Source: Eubacteriales Family XIII. Incertae Sedis bacterium
GTDB lineage: Bacteria > Bacillota > Clostridia > Peptostreptococcales > Anaerovoracaceae
Direction of reading: 5' to 3'
Assembly (NCBI GenBank): GCA_031272485.1
Contig: JAISTV010000015.1
Location: 1 to 64,000 of the forward strand
Length of the DNA stretch: 64,000 nucleotides
The notes beneath the pieces are model-generated. The model was not told where the DNA came from. It saw nothing but the letters and a program-made list of their open reading frames with translations, and searched no databases. This document shows, in pieces, positions 52,985 to 61,693 of this stretch (positions are counted from its first letter, which is position 1; the number at the start of each line of letters is the position of its first letter). A program made the position numbers and the translations under genes.

Positions 52985-55105
52985 CTACGGGTCCGCGTAC
53001 AAGAAAACCGTCCCCCCGGGTGAAATCTCCGCGCCCCCTGCCGGCCACTGGCTCGCGACCGTGAACGGCTCTGCGCTGTCGTCCGTCTCCGTCGCGTAGT
53101 AAAGCCCGTAGCTGCCCAGCAAGGCCGCCGCGTCCGTGAGGAGCATGCCCGTCACGTCCGGTACGAGGAGTGCCGCCTCTTCTTCCTGTGCCTTGGCGGT
53201 CTCATACTCGTCTGCCGCCGGCTCCACTGCCGCCGGCGCCGCCGCTTCTGCCCCGGTCTCATACTGCGGCGGAATATTATAGTAGTTCATCAGCTGTTCC
53301 AGGATGGCGCGCATCGTGGGTCCCGCTGTCACCTCTCCATAGTTCTCGCTCTTCGGGTCGCGCACTATGACGAGCACCACATACTGCGGGTCGTCCAGCG
53401 GCAGGATGGATACCACCGACCCGGTGTTGCGCAAAGTGTACGCGCCGTCCACCAGCAGCGGCGCCGTGGCCGTCTTGCTGCCCACCCGGTAGGGGAACTT
53501 CTCCATGTATTCAAAGTCGCCCGTGCCCGCCAGAAAACTGTATGGCTGATACTCCATGATTGCGAGCATCTCCGCCGCCGTCTGCGAGGAGACCACCTGC
53601 CGGCGCACGACCGGCGCGAACTCTTCCACCATATTGCCGCTCTCGTCGGCGTAGCCCTTCACGAGCCGCGGCTGCATGAGCTTGCCGTCGTTGGCGAGCG
53701 CGCCCACCGCCGAGATTATTTCCACGGGCGTTACGCTTATGCCCATGCCAAACGCCATGGTCGCCGCCTCCACCGGTCCCGCCTCGTCTACCGAGTAGAC
53801 CCACGGAGACGCCTCGCCCGGCAGGTCTATGCCCGTGGGCTCGGTCATGCCGAACAGCTCCAGATACTGATAGTAGCGGTCGTAGCCCACCGCCTGCGCC
53901 GCCTGAATCATGGCGGGATTACACGAGTTGGCCACCCCCTGCGTGAGGCTCTCCACCCCGTGCCCGTTCGGGTAGAGATGACACTCTATTGACTTGTCTT
54001 CTACTTCTTCCGCCCCATCGCAATAGAACACCTGCGAGCTTGGATCCGCCACGCCCGTCTCCAGCGCCGCGCTGGCCGTGAGCAGCTTAAACACCGAGCC
54101 CGGCTCGTATAGATTGCTCACCATACCATTGCGCCAGACGTTCTGCATGAGATACTGCGCCTTCTCGGTGCTGTCCATTTCCGTATAGGCCGTGAGCGCT
54201 TCACCCGTTATGGCTACGGGCGTCGCGTACGCGTCGTTCGGGTCGAAATCCGGATACTGGCTCATGGCCAGTATGTCCCCCGTTTTCGCTTCCATTACTA
54301 TGGCCTGCACGTACTCCGGCTCTTCTCTATAGTAGGTTTCCTCCACGATCTGCTCCACGAAGAACTGCACGTTGCTGTCTATGGTGAGCACCACGTTCAG
54401 CCCGTCCTCCTGGCTGTACACCGTGCCGTCCTCGCTCGCGAGCGGGTTGCCCTGGCTGTCCGTGCGCTCTATCACGCGGCCCTTGCTGCCCTGCAGCACA
54501 TCGTCGTACTGCAGCTCTATGCCGTTTAAGCCCACGCCGTCCATGTTCACGTTCCCCAGCACGTGCGCCGCAAGCGCCCCGAAGGGATACTGGCGCGTGG
54601 AATCGTCCTCGAGCTCTATGATGTTCACGAGCTCCGTGTCCTCTATTTCTTCCTTTAAGAGTTGCGCCGCGGTCCGGTTCACGTCCGTGGCGACCAGAAT
54701 CCGGAAGTCATCCGTTTCCGTCCGCTTCGTAAGCGCTGCCGCGTCCAGCGAGAGCGCCGTGGCAAGCGCCCTCACCGCGTCTGCCTTCATGGTCTCCCAG
54801 ACCTCGTCGGAGTACTTCTCCGTGTCGTAGCGCTGCAGGCGCAGATAGACGCGGTAGCTCACCGTGCTCACCGCGAGCTCCTCCCCGTTGCGGTCCAGAA
54901 TTTCGCCGCGCCGCGCGGGAATTATCTCGTCCTTCGTCTGGTTCGTCACGGCGCGCGCCGCGTAGACATCCGTGGCGATTATCTGAATCTGCCCGATACG
55001 GAGGGAGAGTCCGAAAAAGAGCGCCACGATGACCGCGAGCGCGAGCGTCATCCGCTTCTGAACGCTGTTCGGGCCGCCGCCCGTCTCCTGCCTGGGCTTC
55101 TTCAT
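52985..55105 (-). CDS. Class B penicillin-binding protein (PBP2b/SpoVD type) with one PASTA domain
   Basis: A 706-aa septal transpeptidase. It has a short cytoplasmic N-terminus, one transmembrane helix (MTLALAVIVALFFGLSL), a pedestal domain (GEILDRNGEELAVSTVSYRV), a transpeptidase domain and one C-terminal PASTA-like domain from about 640 (VPDVTGMLLTDAAALLGSYG). Active-site motifs: SxxK as GSVFK (Ser in EPGSVFKLLT) and SxN as SCN in GVANSCNPAM. The third motif reads SKTATA instead of KTGTA. It should crosslink septal peptidoglycan with FtsW; the PASTA domain may bind muropeptides or lipid II. It overlaps ftsL by 4 nt. Confidence 0.92.
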   Translation of the reverse strand: MKKPRQETGGGPNSVQKRMTLALAVIVALFFGLSLRIGQIQIIATDVYAARAVTNQTKDEIIPARRGEILDRNGEELAVSTVSYRVYLRLQRYDTEKYSDEVWETMKADAVRALATALSLDAAALTKRTETDDFRILVATDVNRTAAQLLKEEIEDTELVNIIELEDDSTRQYPFGALAAHVLGNVNMDGVGLNGIELQYDDVLQGSKGRVIERTDSQGNPLASEDGTVYSQEDGLNVVLTIDSNVQFFVEQIVEETYYREEPEYVQAIVMEAKTGDILAMSQYPDFDPNDAYATPVAITGEALTAYTEMDSTEKAQYLMQNVWRNGMVSNLYEPGSVFKLLTASAALETGVADPSSQVFYCDGAEEVEDKSIECHLYPNGHGVESLTQGVANSCNPAMIQAAQAVGYDRYYQYLELFGMTEPTGIDLPGEASPWVYSVDEAGPVEAATMAFGMGISVTPVEIISAVGALANDGKLMQPRLVKGYADESGNMVEEFAPVVRRQVVSSQTAAEMLAIMEYQPYSFLAGTGDFEYMEKFPYRVGSKTATAPLLVDGAYTLRNTGSVVSILPLDDPQYVVLVIVRDPKSENYGEVTAGPTMRAILEQLMNYYNIPPQYETGAEAAAPAAVEPAADEYETAKAQEEEAALLVPDVTGMLLTDAAALLGSYGLYYATETDDSAEPFTVASQWPAGGAEISPGGTVFLYADP

Positions 55106-55638
55106 TCGGCCACACCCGGCTCCGGCAGGCTCGATACATAGATCTTAGCCGCCTCGCTTACGACCGACATGCCCAGCGTCTGCTCGGCCACCTGCTTTAT
55201 GGAAAAGAGATTCTTGTTCTGGTCTATCGCCGTCTTCAGATCCCGTATGTCGCTGTCCACCTGCGATATGCTCTCGTTGGTCTCGTTGATGTGCTTCTGC
55301 AGCTCAGCCTGGTAGACGCGCAGGAAGAGCGTTCCGAAAAGCAGCACCGCCACCACGGTCAGGCACGCTAAGACCCCCGCCCGGTGCGGCGCCTGGAGCG
55401 TGGCCGGAGAAACGACGCGCGAAGGCCTGGGTGCCGGCGCCACAGCCGGCTCTTCCCATTCGTCCTCCCACTCTTCTTCCCAGGGATACGCAGGGGCAGT
55501 AGACGCGCCCGACTGCGCTATGCGACGCTGATAGTAGCCCGTTTGCCGCATGGCCGTGCTCACGCGAAACGACGAACGGGCCGGATACGCCTCGGCGAAC
55601 CGGTATGCCCTGTTCATTTGTTCCGCTGTGCTGCTCAT
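55102..55638 (-). CDS. ftsL: FtsL-like cell division protein
   Basis: A 178-aa bitopic protein. The cytoplasmic N-terminus of about 85 residues is longer than usual and has a Trp/Glu-rich patch (YPWEEEWEDEWEEP). One transmembrane helix (GVLACLTVVAVLLFGTLFL) is followed by a coiled coil of about 40 residues (ELQKHINETNESISQVDSDI) and a short end with AEQTLGMS. Position between rsmH and the class B PBP and overall form identify it as FtsL, partner of FtsQ and DivIC. Sequence similarity in this family is low, so the name rests on topology and synteny. Confidence 0.85.
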   Translation of the reverse strand: MSSTAEQMNRAYRFAEAYPARSSFRVSTAMRQTGYYQRRIAQSGASTAPAYPWEEEWEDEWEEPAVAPAPRPSRVVSPATLQAPHRAGVLACLTVVAVLLFGTLFLRVYQAELQKHINETNESISQVDSDIRDLKTAIDQNKNLFSIKQVAEQTLGMSVVSEAAKIYVSSLPEPGVAE

Positions 55639-55640
55639 GT

Positions 55641-56591
55641 TTACGGACCTTTCTTCTCTAATATGCGCAGTTTCGCGCTGCGCGCGCGCGGGTTCTCACC
55701 CAGTTCCTCCTCACCCGCCGTGACGGGTTTTTTGTTTATCCTCTTCGCATCGCCGGCCGGGCCTTGTGCGGGCAATGGCATGCGCGCGTGCTGCTGTTTC
55801 TTCCCCGGCGTCTCCCTTTCCGCGAACGCATCCTTGACAATGCGGTCCTCGAGGGAGTGAAACGTGATGACGGCCAATCTGCCGCGCGGGGCCAGTGCGT
55901 CTATCCATCTGTCCACGGCCCGGGTGAGTGCTCCCAACTCATCGTTTACTTCTATGCGCAGCGCCTGGAAGGTGCGCTTGGCCGGGTGCGGGCCTTCCCT
56001 TCTGGCCGAGGCCGGGATGGCCGCCTTGATAATCTCCACGAGTTGCGCCGTCGTTTCTATGGGCGCCTTCTTCCGCTCCCGGCAGATGAACTGCGCTATG
56101 CGGGAGGCCCAGCGCTCCTCGCCGTAGCGGCGAATCACGTCTGTGAGCTCTGCCTCGCTGTAGGTAGCCAGTACCTCCGCCGCGTCGGGGACGCCGCTGC
56201 CTGCGTCCATCCGCATGTCGAGCCTGCCTTGGTGCATGTACGAGAAGCCACGCTCCGGGTTATCGAGCTGGTAAGAGCTTACGCCCAGATCCAGAACCCC
56301 TCCGTCAAGCGGCCCCACTTCCGCCGCTGTAAGTATTTCCGTTATTTCTTCAAAGCTTGCCTGCACGAGAATCTTCCTGCAGCTGTAGTCTTTCAGACGT
56401 TCGCCGGCCGCCTGTATGGCTTCCGCGTCCCGGTCTATGCCGAGAAAAACCCCTTGCCCGTTTAGCTTTTCGCAAATCGCTGCCGCGTGGCCGCCGCCGC
56501 CGAGAGTGCCGTCCGCGTATACCCCGTCGGGTTTTACCGCCAGCCCCTCTACGGTTTCCGTCAAGAGGACCGAGGTGTGTGCATACTTCAC
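55641..56591 (-). CDS. rsmH: 16S rRNA m4C1402 methyltransferase
   Basis: A 316-aa SAM-dependent enzyme that N4-methylates C1402 of 16S rRNA. Motifs: YAHTSVLLTETVEGL at the N-terminus; the SAM loop VYADGTLGGGGHA; GGVLDLGVSSYQLDNPERGF; and KRTFQALRIEVNDELG near the C-terminus. The start is a GTG that overlaps the mraZ stop as GTGA, giving translational coupling. It is the second gene of the dcw cluster, as usual. Confidence 0.95.
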   Translation of the reverse strand: MKYAHTSVLLTETVEGLAVKPDGVYADGTLGGGGHAAAICEKLNGQGVFLGIDRDAEAIQAAGERLKDYSCRKILVQASFEEITEILTAAEVGPLDGGVLDLGVSSYQLDNPERGFSYMHQGRLDMRMDAGSGVPDAAEVLATYSEAELTDVIRRYGEERWASRIAQFICRERKKAPIETTAQLVEIIKAAIPASARREGPHPAKRTFQALRIEVNDELGALTRAVDRWIDALAPRGRLAVITFHSLEDRIVKDAFAERETPGKKQQHARMPLPAQGPAGDAKRINKKPVTAGEEELGENPRARSAKLRILEKKGP

Positions 56592-57040
56592 GGCTTCGGC
56601 GTATAGCGCTGCATCTTGCTGCGCAGTTTCTTAGGCCCTGTGGCAATGACCGACTTCATGCGCTCTTCGTGCTTCTTCTTGGACCAGATTTCTATCCGGT
56701 CGGTAAACCCTACGTTCACCATCTCCTTGTTGTCTTCCTTGTCTATGCCGGCATGGTTCATCCACTCCTCCGGAATGGAGATGCGCCCCTGCTTATCCAC
56801 CTTGCACTCACAGATGGAGCTGAGGAAGAAGAACTTCAGATCCGCCGCCTCATCGTCCTCGTCAGGCAGCGAGTCTATGTTCCGCTTTACGTAGTCGTGG
56901 AACTCCTTTTCGGAGAACAGGTAAATGCACGGGTCAAAGCCCTTGACCAGCAAGCACTTCTGGCCGAGGTTATCCCGAAACTTGGCGGGGATTATACACC
57001 GCCCGTTCATGTCTATGGAGTTGGGATAACTACCGTACAT
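56588..57040 (-). CDS. mraZ: Transcriptional regulator MraZ
   Basis: A 150-aa double SpoVT/AbrB-type DNA-binding protein. The two halves carry the signature turns SIDMNGRCIIPAKFRDNLG and KVDKQGRISIPEEW. In other bacteria a ring of MraZ binds short direct repeats in its own promoter and controls the dcw operon. Two TGGAG boxes 10 nt apart lie about 125 nt upstream on the same strand (57164-57178). It is the first gene of the cluster, divergent from alr. Confidence 0.94.
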   Translation of the reverse strand: MYGSYPNSIDMNGRCIIPAKFRDNLGQKCLLVKGFDPCIYLFSEKEFHDYVKRNIDSLPDEDDEAADLKFFFLSSICECKVDKQGRISIPEEWMNHAGIDKEDNKEMVNVGFTDRIEIWSKKKHEERMKSVIATGPKKLRSKMQRYTPKP

Positions 57041-57163
57041 TTCTCACTTTCTCTCCTGCACCTTTTTGGGGTGCACGCACCGGGGGATTCCTTCTGGTAC
57101 CCCTTATTTCCTCTCCATTTTCCTCTTTTTTGTGGCTTCTGGCAACAAAAAACAAGGATTTCC

Positions 57164-57178
57164 CTCCATTTCACTCCA
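57164..57178 (-). promoter_or_regulatory. Possible MraZ-binding repeats upstream of the dcw cluster
   Basis: On the minus strand TGGAG (57174-57178) is repeated after 5 nt as TGGAG (57164-57168), a 10-nt period like that of known MraZ boxes; a third related TGGAG occurs about 45 nt closer to mraZ. The 57041-57355 region between mraZ and alr has no gene; it contains these boxes, AT-rich runs and the alr promoter. I found no clear -35/-10 pair for mraZ. Confidence 0.4.
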
Positions 57179-57324
57179 AAAAAACGCTTGTTTTTTTCTG
57201 TTGCACATGGATTAAATTTCGATTTCAACACGATATTGTGGGGTACAGGTGTTCGCATACAAGATGTAGTTTGACTTTTTTGATAATTGCGAAATACCCC
57301 CCTTCTTTTCTGCCGTATGCGGTT

Positions 57325-57330
57325 TATAAT
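57325..57330 (+). promoter_or_regulatory. -10 element of alr
   Basis: A perfect TATAAT 26 nt upstream of the alr start codon; no good -35 hexamer at the usual distance. Confidence 0.5.
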
Positions 57331-57355
57331 GAGAGAAACGGAGGACGCTTTAGAC

Positions 57356-58489
57356 ATGTACAACGAGACCAGACGCGCCGCCTGGGTAGAGGTAGACCTG
57401 GCGGCCATAAGAGAAAACTACCGCGCCATCAAGGCGCTATCGCCCGAGAAGAAAATCATCGGTTGCGTCAAGGCGGACGCCTACGGCCACGGGATAGTCA
57501 AGGTCTCGTGGGAACTCGTCAAGGAGCGCATCGACTACCTGGGGGTGGCCACGCTGCCCGAAGCGGTGGCGCTCAGAAGCGCCGGCATCCGCACGCCCAT
57601 CATCCTGCTGAGCCCCACCCCGCGCGGGAACGTCAAGGACATCCTGGACCTGGCCATCATTCCGCTGGTCACGTCTTTCACCGACGCAAGCCTCCTCTCC
57701 GAAACAGCAGACTGGGCCTACCCGGACAGACGTCCCGAAATTCTATTGGCGGCGGACACGGGCATGGGACGCCTCGGCTTTCTGAACCGCCCCGAGGACC
57801 TGTCGGAGATTGCGCGCATCGCGGCGCTGCCCAACCTCGAAATCATGGGGGCGCTCTCGCACTTCGCAGCCTCGGAAAGCCCCGACCCGTACTACTCGAA
57901 CGCACAGCTCCTCAAGATGGAGGAGTTCCTCGGCAAGCTCGGCGACTACGGCGTAAGCGCGCCCATGAAGACCATGGCCAACAGCGCGGCCATAGTAAAC
58001 TACCCGGACGCGCACTTCGACGCGGTGCGGCCCGGCATAGTCCTGTACGGCCTGTACCCGGGCGAGCAGGTGAGCCGCGAGGCCCTGCCCCTCACGCCCG
58101 CCATGTCCGTCAAGGCGAACATCGCGTTTCTCAAGAAGGTGCCGGCCGGCTTTTCCGTGAGCTACGGCATGACCTTCACCACGCAGCGGGAAAGCCTCAT
58201 AGCCACCCTCCCGCTCGGCTACGCGGACGGCCTGCCGCGCGTGCTCTCCAACAAGGGGCGCGTGATTGTGGGCGGCTGCTATGCGCCCCTCATTGGCACC
58301 ATCTGCATGGACCAGTGCCTGATAGACGTAACGGACGTGCCCGGCGTAGCGGAATACGACGAGGTAACCCTCATGGGTTCCGCAGGCGGACTCACGATAA
58401 GCGCCGACGAGATAGCCGCACTCTGCGGCACCATCTCCTACGAAACCGTTTGCCGCTTCGGCCAACGCCTCCCAAAGGTATACAAGTAA
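57356..58489 (+). CDS. alr: Alanine racemase
   Basis: A 377-aa PLP enzyme that interconverts L- and D-alanine for peptidoglycan. The start is the ATG at 57356 (MYNETRRAAWVEVDLAA) behind GGAGG; an ATG at 57329 is 9 codons upstream and lies on the -10 element. The PLP lysine is in IGCVKADAYGHG, the second catalytic base Tyr is in FSVSYGMTF, and the substrate-site segments are ADTGMGRLGF and GTICMDQCLIDV. Length is normal. It is transcribed divergently from the dcw cluster, whose MurF product uses D-Ala-D-Ala. Confidence 0.95.
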   Translation: MYNETRRAAWVEVDLAAIRENYRAIKALSPEKKIIGCVKADAYGHGIVKVSWELVKERIDYLGVATLPEAVALRSAGIRTPIILLSPTPRGNVKDILDLAIIPLVTSFTDASLLSETADWAYPDRRPEILLAADTGMGRLGFLNRPEDLSEIARIAALPNLEIMGALSHFAASESPDPYYSNAQLLKMEEFLGKLGDYGVSAPMKTMANSAAIVNYPDAHFDAVRPGIVLYGLYPGEQVSREALPLTPAMSVKANIAFLKKVPAGFSVSYGMTFTTQRESLIATLPLGYADGLPRVLSNKGRVIVGGCYAPLIGTICMDQCLIDVTDVPGVAEYDEVTLMGSAGGLTISADEIAALCGTISYETVCRFGQRLPKVYK

Positions 58490-58559
58490 CCCCCGCGAGC
58501 CACGCGTCCACCCTAAAGCGCTTATATGATTTGTGCGTGTACGTTTCTTAAGTACATGC

Positions 58560-58608
58560 TTGATATGGTGCCCGATTTATGCTACGATAATATACACGTT
58601 AATGTATA
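58560..58608 (+). promoter_or_regulatory. Promoter and operator of the Phd/PIN module
   Basis: TTGATA (58560-58565), 17-nt spacer, TACGAT (58583-58588), followed by the inverted repeat TATACA-6 nt-TGTATA (58591-58608). This fits autorepression by the antitoxin. Confidence 0.6.
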
Positions 58609-58643
58609 CGATTGTGAATACTATCGTTAAGAAGGAGTGGGAC

Positions 58644-58928
58644 ATGAACTTCTATACTGCGAGAGATTTACGGACTTCCTCCCGGAGTATCTGGGAAGAG
58701 CTTGGGGCATCCGGTGAGGCAGTCATCACGAATAACGGCAAGCCTGCGGCTGTGATAATCGGGGTGCAGGACCAGGATCCGGAAGCGCTTCTGCGCGCGG
58801 TGAGACAGGCACGCGCCATGCTGGCGTTTAATGATATGCGAGCACGAGCCCAGCAAAAAGGCGGAATGACCGAGGAGGAAATATTAGACGAAATATTTGA
58901 TTACAGGTTGGAGAAGAAAGGCAAGTGA
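58644..58928 (+). CDS. Phd/YefM-family antitoxin
   Basis: A 94-aa antitoxin. The N-terminal Phd/YefM domain reads NFYTARDLRTSSRSIWEEL followed by GEAVITNNGKPAAVIIGV; the C-terminal helix that wraps the toxin is charged (EEEILDEIFDYRLEKKGK). The ATG at 58644 follows AAGGAG. Its stop overlaps the GTG of the toxin gene by 4 nt, so the pair is translated together. Confidence 0.88.
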   Translation: MNFYTARDLRTSSRSIWEELGASGEAVITNNGKPAAVIIGVQDQDPEALLRAVRQARAMLAFNDMRARAQQKGGMTEEEILDEIFDYRLEKKGK

Positions 58929-59317
58929 AACTCATCGTCTTAGATACAAATGTGCTCGTTTCTGCCTTGTGGTCTAAAGATGGAAACCCTGCCCTTGTCA
59001 TGGCACTCGTCTTGAACGGAAGAATAACGCCCTGCTTTGATCACCGCATACTGGAGGAATTCCACGGAGTGTTAACGCGACCACGCTTCGGGTTTTCTGC
59101 CGGAGAGGTAAACGCATTGCTATCATATATACGAACGGAAGGAATGTCTGTAGTCGCGCCGCCCCTTGCTATACAGCTCCCGGATGCTTCAGATAAAATG
59201 TTCCTCGAAGTAGCAACCTGCGTAAACGCCACCTTAATAACCGGAAACCTGAAACACTTCCCCGAGGTGCCCTTCATCCAATCCCCCAAAACCTTCCTGA
59301 AGCAGTGGAATGGATAA
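58925..59317 (+). CDS. PIN-domain toxin
   Basis: A 130-aa PIN nuclease of the COG1569 type, the partner of the Phd-like antitoxin before it. Acidic residues of the metal site are visible: Asp in VLDTNVLVSAL, Glu in ILEEFHGVL, Asp in PDASDKMFLEVA, and the LITGNLKHF end region. It probably cleaves RNA. The start codon is GTG overlapping the antitoxin stop (GTGA). It looks intact. Confidence 0.88.
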   Translation: MKLIVLDTNVLVSALWSKDGNPALVMALVLNGRITPCFDHRILEEFHGVLTRPRFGFSAGEVNALLSYIRTEGMSVVAPPLAIQLPDASDKMFLEVATCVNATLITGNLKHFPEVPFIQSPKTFLKQWNG

Positions 59318-59379
59318 CGCCGATGGAGTAAAAGCGGTATAATAGGCGTGCAGGTTTTTTTGTACCTTGGAGGAGAAAT

Positions 59380-60471
59380 ATGAAACTGGGAATCGTGGGA
59401 CTTCCGAATGTGGGGAAGAGTACGCTGTTTAATGCCATTACGCGGGCGGGGGCGGAGGCCTCCAATTATCCGTTCTGCACCATAGAGCCGAACGTGGGCG
59501 TGGTGAGCGTGCCGGACGACCGGCTGCGCGTGCTGCACGAGATGTATAACTCGAAGAAGACCATTCACACCACCATAGAGTTTTACGACATAGCCGGGCT
59601 GGTGCGCGGCGCCTCAAAGGGCGAGGGGCTGGGCAACAAGTTCCTCGGCCACATCCGCGAGGTGGCCGCCATAGTCCATGTGGTGCGCTGCTTCGAGGAC
59701 CCGAACGTGGTGCACGTGTCGGGCGCGGCGAATCCCGCCTCGGACATAGAGACCATAAACCTCGAGCTCATCTTCGCGGACCTTGAGCTTCTGGACCGCC
59801 GCATAGAGAAGACCGTAAAGCAGCTCAAGGCGGACAAGTCCGCGCAGAAGGAGCTCGACCTGCTCACGCGCATCAAGCAGACCCTCGAGTCCGGCAAGCC
59901 GGCGCGCACGCTGGAGCTTTCGGCCGACGAGGAGAAATTCGTTAAGAGCTTAGACCTGCTCACCTTTAAGCCGGTCATCTACGCCGCCAATATCTCGGAA
60001 GACGAGGCGGGCGCTTCGCAGGACAATGCCTTCGTGGCGCAGGTCAGAAGCATAGCGGACGCGGAGGGTTCGGACGTAGTGGTCATATCCGCCAAGGTGG
60101 AGGCGGAACTGGCGGAGCTCGACGAGGAGGAGCGCGCGGCATTCATAGAGGAGCTGGGCATAGGCGAGTCCGGATTGGACAAGCTGGTGCGCGCGTCCTA
60201 CCACCTGCTCGACCTCATCTCGTTCCTCACGGCGGGCGAGCCGGAGGTACGGGCATGGACCGTGCGGCGCGGCGCCAAGGCGCCGGAAGCGGCCGGCAAG
60301 ATTCACAGCGACTTTGAGCGCGGCTTCATCCGTGCGGAGACCATAAGCTACGAGAACCTGATTTCCTGCGGGAGCCTGGCGGCCGCGCGGGAAAAGGGAC
60401 TCGTCCGCTCCGAAGGCAAGGAGTACGTGGTCAAGGACGGCGACGTGATTCACTTCCTGTTTAACGTCTAA
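59380..60471 (+). CDS. ychF: Redox-regulated ATPase YchF (OLA1 family)
   Basis: A 363-aa Obg-family P-loop ATPase that associates with ribosomes and oxidative stress responses. Motifs: G1 GIVGLPNVGKSTLFNAITRAG, here shown as LPNVGKST; G3 FYDIAGLVRGASKGEGLGN; the altered G4 AANISEDE typical of ATP-preferring YchF; a coiled coil in the middle; and a C-terminal TGS domain (EVRAWTVRRGAKAPEAAGKI). GGAGGAG precedes the ATG, and a perfect TATAAT lies at 59338-59343. It converges on the reverse transcriptase gene with a 4-nt overlap of the two ends, so mutual interference is possible. Confidence 0.95.
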   Translation: MKLGIVGLPNVGKSTLFNAITRAGAEASNYPFCTIEPNVGVVSVPDDRLRVLHEMYNSKKTIHTTIEFYDIAGLVRGASKGEGLGNKFLGHIREVAAIVHVVRCFEDPNVVHVSGAANPASDIETINLELIFADLELLDRRIEKTVKQLKADKSAQKELDLLTRIKQTLESGKPARTLELSADEEKFVKSLDLLTFKPVIYAANISEDEAGASQDNAFVAQVRSIADAEGSDVVVISAKVEAELAELDEEERAAFIEELGIGESGLDKLVRASYHLLDLISFLTAGEPEVRAWTVRRGAKAPEAAGKIHSDFERGFIRAETISYENLISCGSLAAAREKGLVRSEGKEYVVKDGDVIHFLFNV

Positions 60472-61691
60472 GAATCGGAAAGCAGTGCGGCCTGCCGGTA
60501 TTCGTAATACGCGGCGACCAGAGGACGGTAGCCTGCGGCGCGCAAGTCGTCGTAACGCAGGGCACCGTTCTTTTTCGTGTGGCGGCCGGTGGGCAGGTAA
60601 CGCAGATACTGCTGCAGGTAGCCGTCCACCTCGCGCAGCCCGTCCGCCTGCGTCAGGATGGGGAAGAACCAGCGCGACCAGGTGAGGCCGTGCTTCTCGG
60701 CGCCGCCATAGAACTTGCGATTGAACGCGCGGTTCATGGCGCGCAGCGTGCGTTCGGGCGCCGCGCCCTTTCGCGTCTGCCAGCGGTAGAGCGCCCTGGC
60801 CTTCCGGCGAATCCGGGCCTTGATCTTCTCCCGCGTAGCATGCGAAAGGTCTATCTGCCCGTCCTTATACTCGAAGCCAAGGTACTCCCACGCCTCGCCC
60901 GGCGCGGAAATCCGCGTCTTCGCCTGGTTCACGCTAAGCCCCTTCGCGGCAAGCTGCGCGCGCAGAAAGTCCATATGTGCCGTAAGCTGCGCCTCGCTCT
61001 GCGCAAAGAAGAGTATGTCGTCCGAATACCGCGCGTAGAGAATGCCGCGCGCCGCAAACGCCCGGTCCACGTCCGCCAGATACAGGTTTGCCAGAAACGG
61101 CGAGACGGGCGTACCCGCCATGACGCCGTGCGGCTCCGTGATTATTTCTCCTTCGAAGACCGCGCGCGCCTCCCCGAGGTACCGCGCGAAGAACTCGTAG
61201 AGCGGCGGGTCGTCGGAGAAGACGGCCGCAAGCTCCGGCAGTAGCGCCGCGACATCTATGCTGTTGAAGTAGTCGGCCACGTCCACCTTGGCGCACCACA
61301 TGCCACGCACGCCCGGCGTCCCCGTAATCTTGCGGATGGCCGTGTGCGCCCCCGCGCCGGGGCGGAACGAATAGCAGCCGTCCGGCATCCGGTCATCGTA
61401 GCGGTACAGCAGGAACGTAAGCAGCTTGAGCACCGCCATCTCGTCCGGTCTGAAACGATATACAGCGCGCTTGCGTCCGCTGCCCCCCTTGTTGACAAAT
61501 CGCTTTTCGGGCAGGCTCAGAGGCTCGCCCCGCAGGATAGCCTGCACGCAGGGTAAGTATTCCTTCGCAGCGATAAACACGGACAGGCTGTCAAGTTCTT
61601 TCCTTGACAGATGTCCTTTTTCCGTCTTATACGCGAGGTATTCCGACCAGGCGGCCGGCCAGGCAAGTTCGGTGAGAAGGCTTTCGCTCAT
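60468..61691 (-). CDS. Stand-alone reverse transcriptase, group II-intron-like
   Basis: A 407-aa RNA-directed DNA polymerase. Residues from the ATG at 61691: fingers with CYSFRPGAGAHTAI (106-119), resembling the YGFRPG motif of group II intron RTs; motif A AKVDVADYFNSID with the catalytic Asp near 137; GTPVSPFLANLYLADVD (193-209); the active site YARYSDDILFF (219-229); GLSVNQAKTRIS and WEYLGFEY after it. A thumb-like helical part and a C-terminal segment (RYDDLRAAGYRPLVAAYYEY) follow. There is no endonuclease domain and I saw no group II intron RNA, so it does not look like an active intron. Retron-type NAxxH and VTG motifs are not seen. The ATG lacks a ribosome site; a small ORF ends 2 nt before it. 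A GTG 17 codons upstream is the alternative start. Confidence 0.85.
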   Translation of the reverse strand: MSESLLTELAWPAAWSEYLAYKTEKGHLSRKELDSLSVFIAAKEYLPCVQAILRGEPLSLPEKRFVNKGGSGRKRAVYRFRPDEMAVLKLLTFLLYRYDDRMPDGCYSFRPGAGAHTAIRKITGTPGVRGMWCAKVDVADYFNSIDVAALLPELAAVFSDDPPLYEFFARYLGEARAVFEGEIITEPHGVMAGTPVSPFLANLYLADVDRAFAARGILYARYSDDILFFAQSEAQLTAHMDFLRAQLAAKGLSVNQAKTRISAPGEAWEYLGFEYKDGQIDLSHATREKIKARIRRKARALYRWQTRKGAAPERTLRAMNRAFNRKFYGGAEKHGLTWSRWFFPILTQADGLREVDGYLQQYLRYLPTGRHTKKNGALRYDDLRAAGYRPLVAAYYEYRQAALLSDS

Positions 61692-61693
61692 GG

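Noticed and set aside
60468-61691. Classical retron
   Set aside because: The RT lacks recognisable NAxxH and VTG motifs. The upstream RNA is only retron-like in layout, so it is kept as a hypothesis of a different RT-ncRNA unit.
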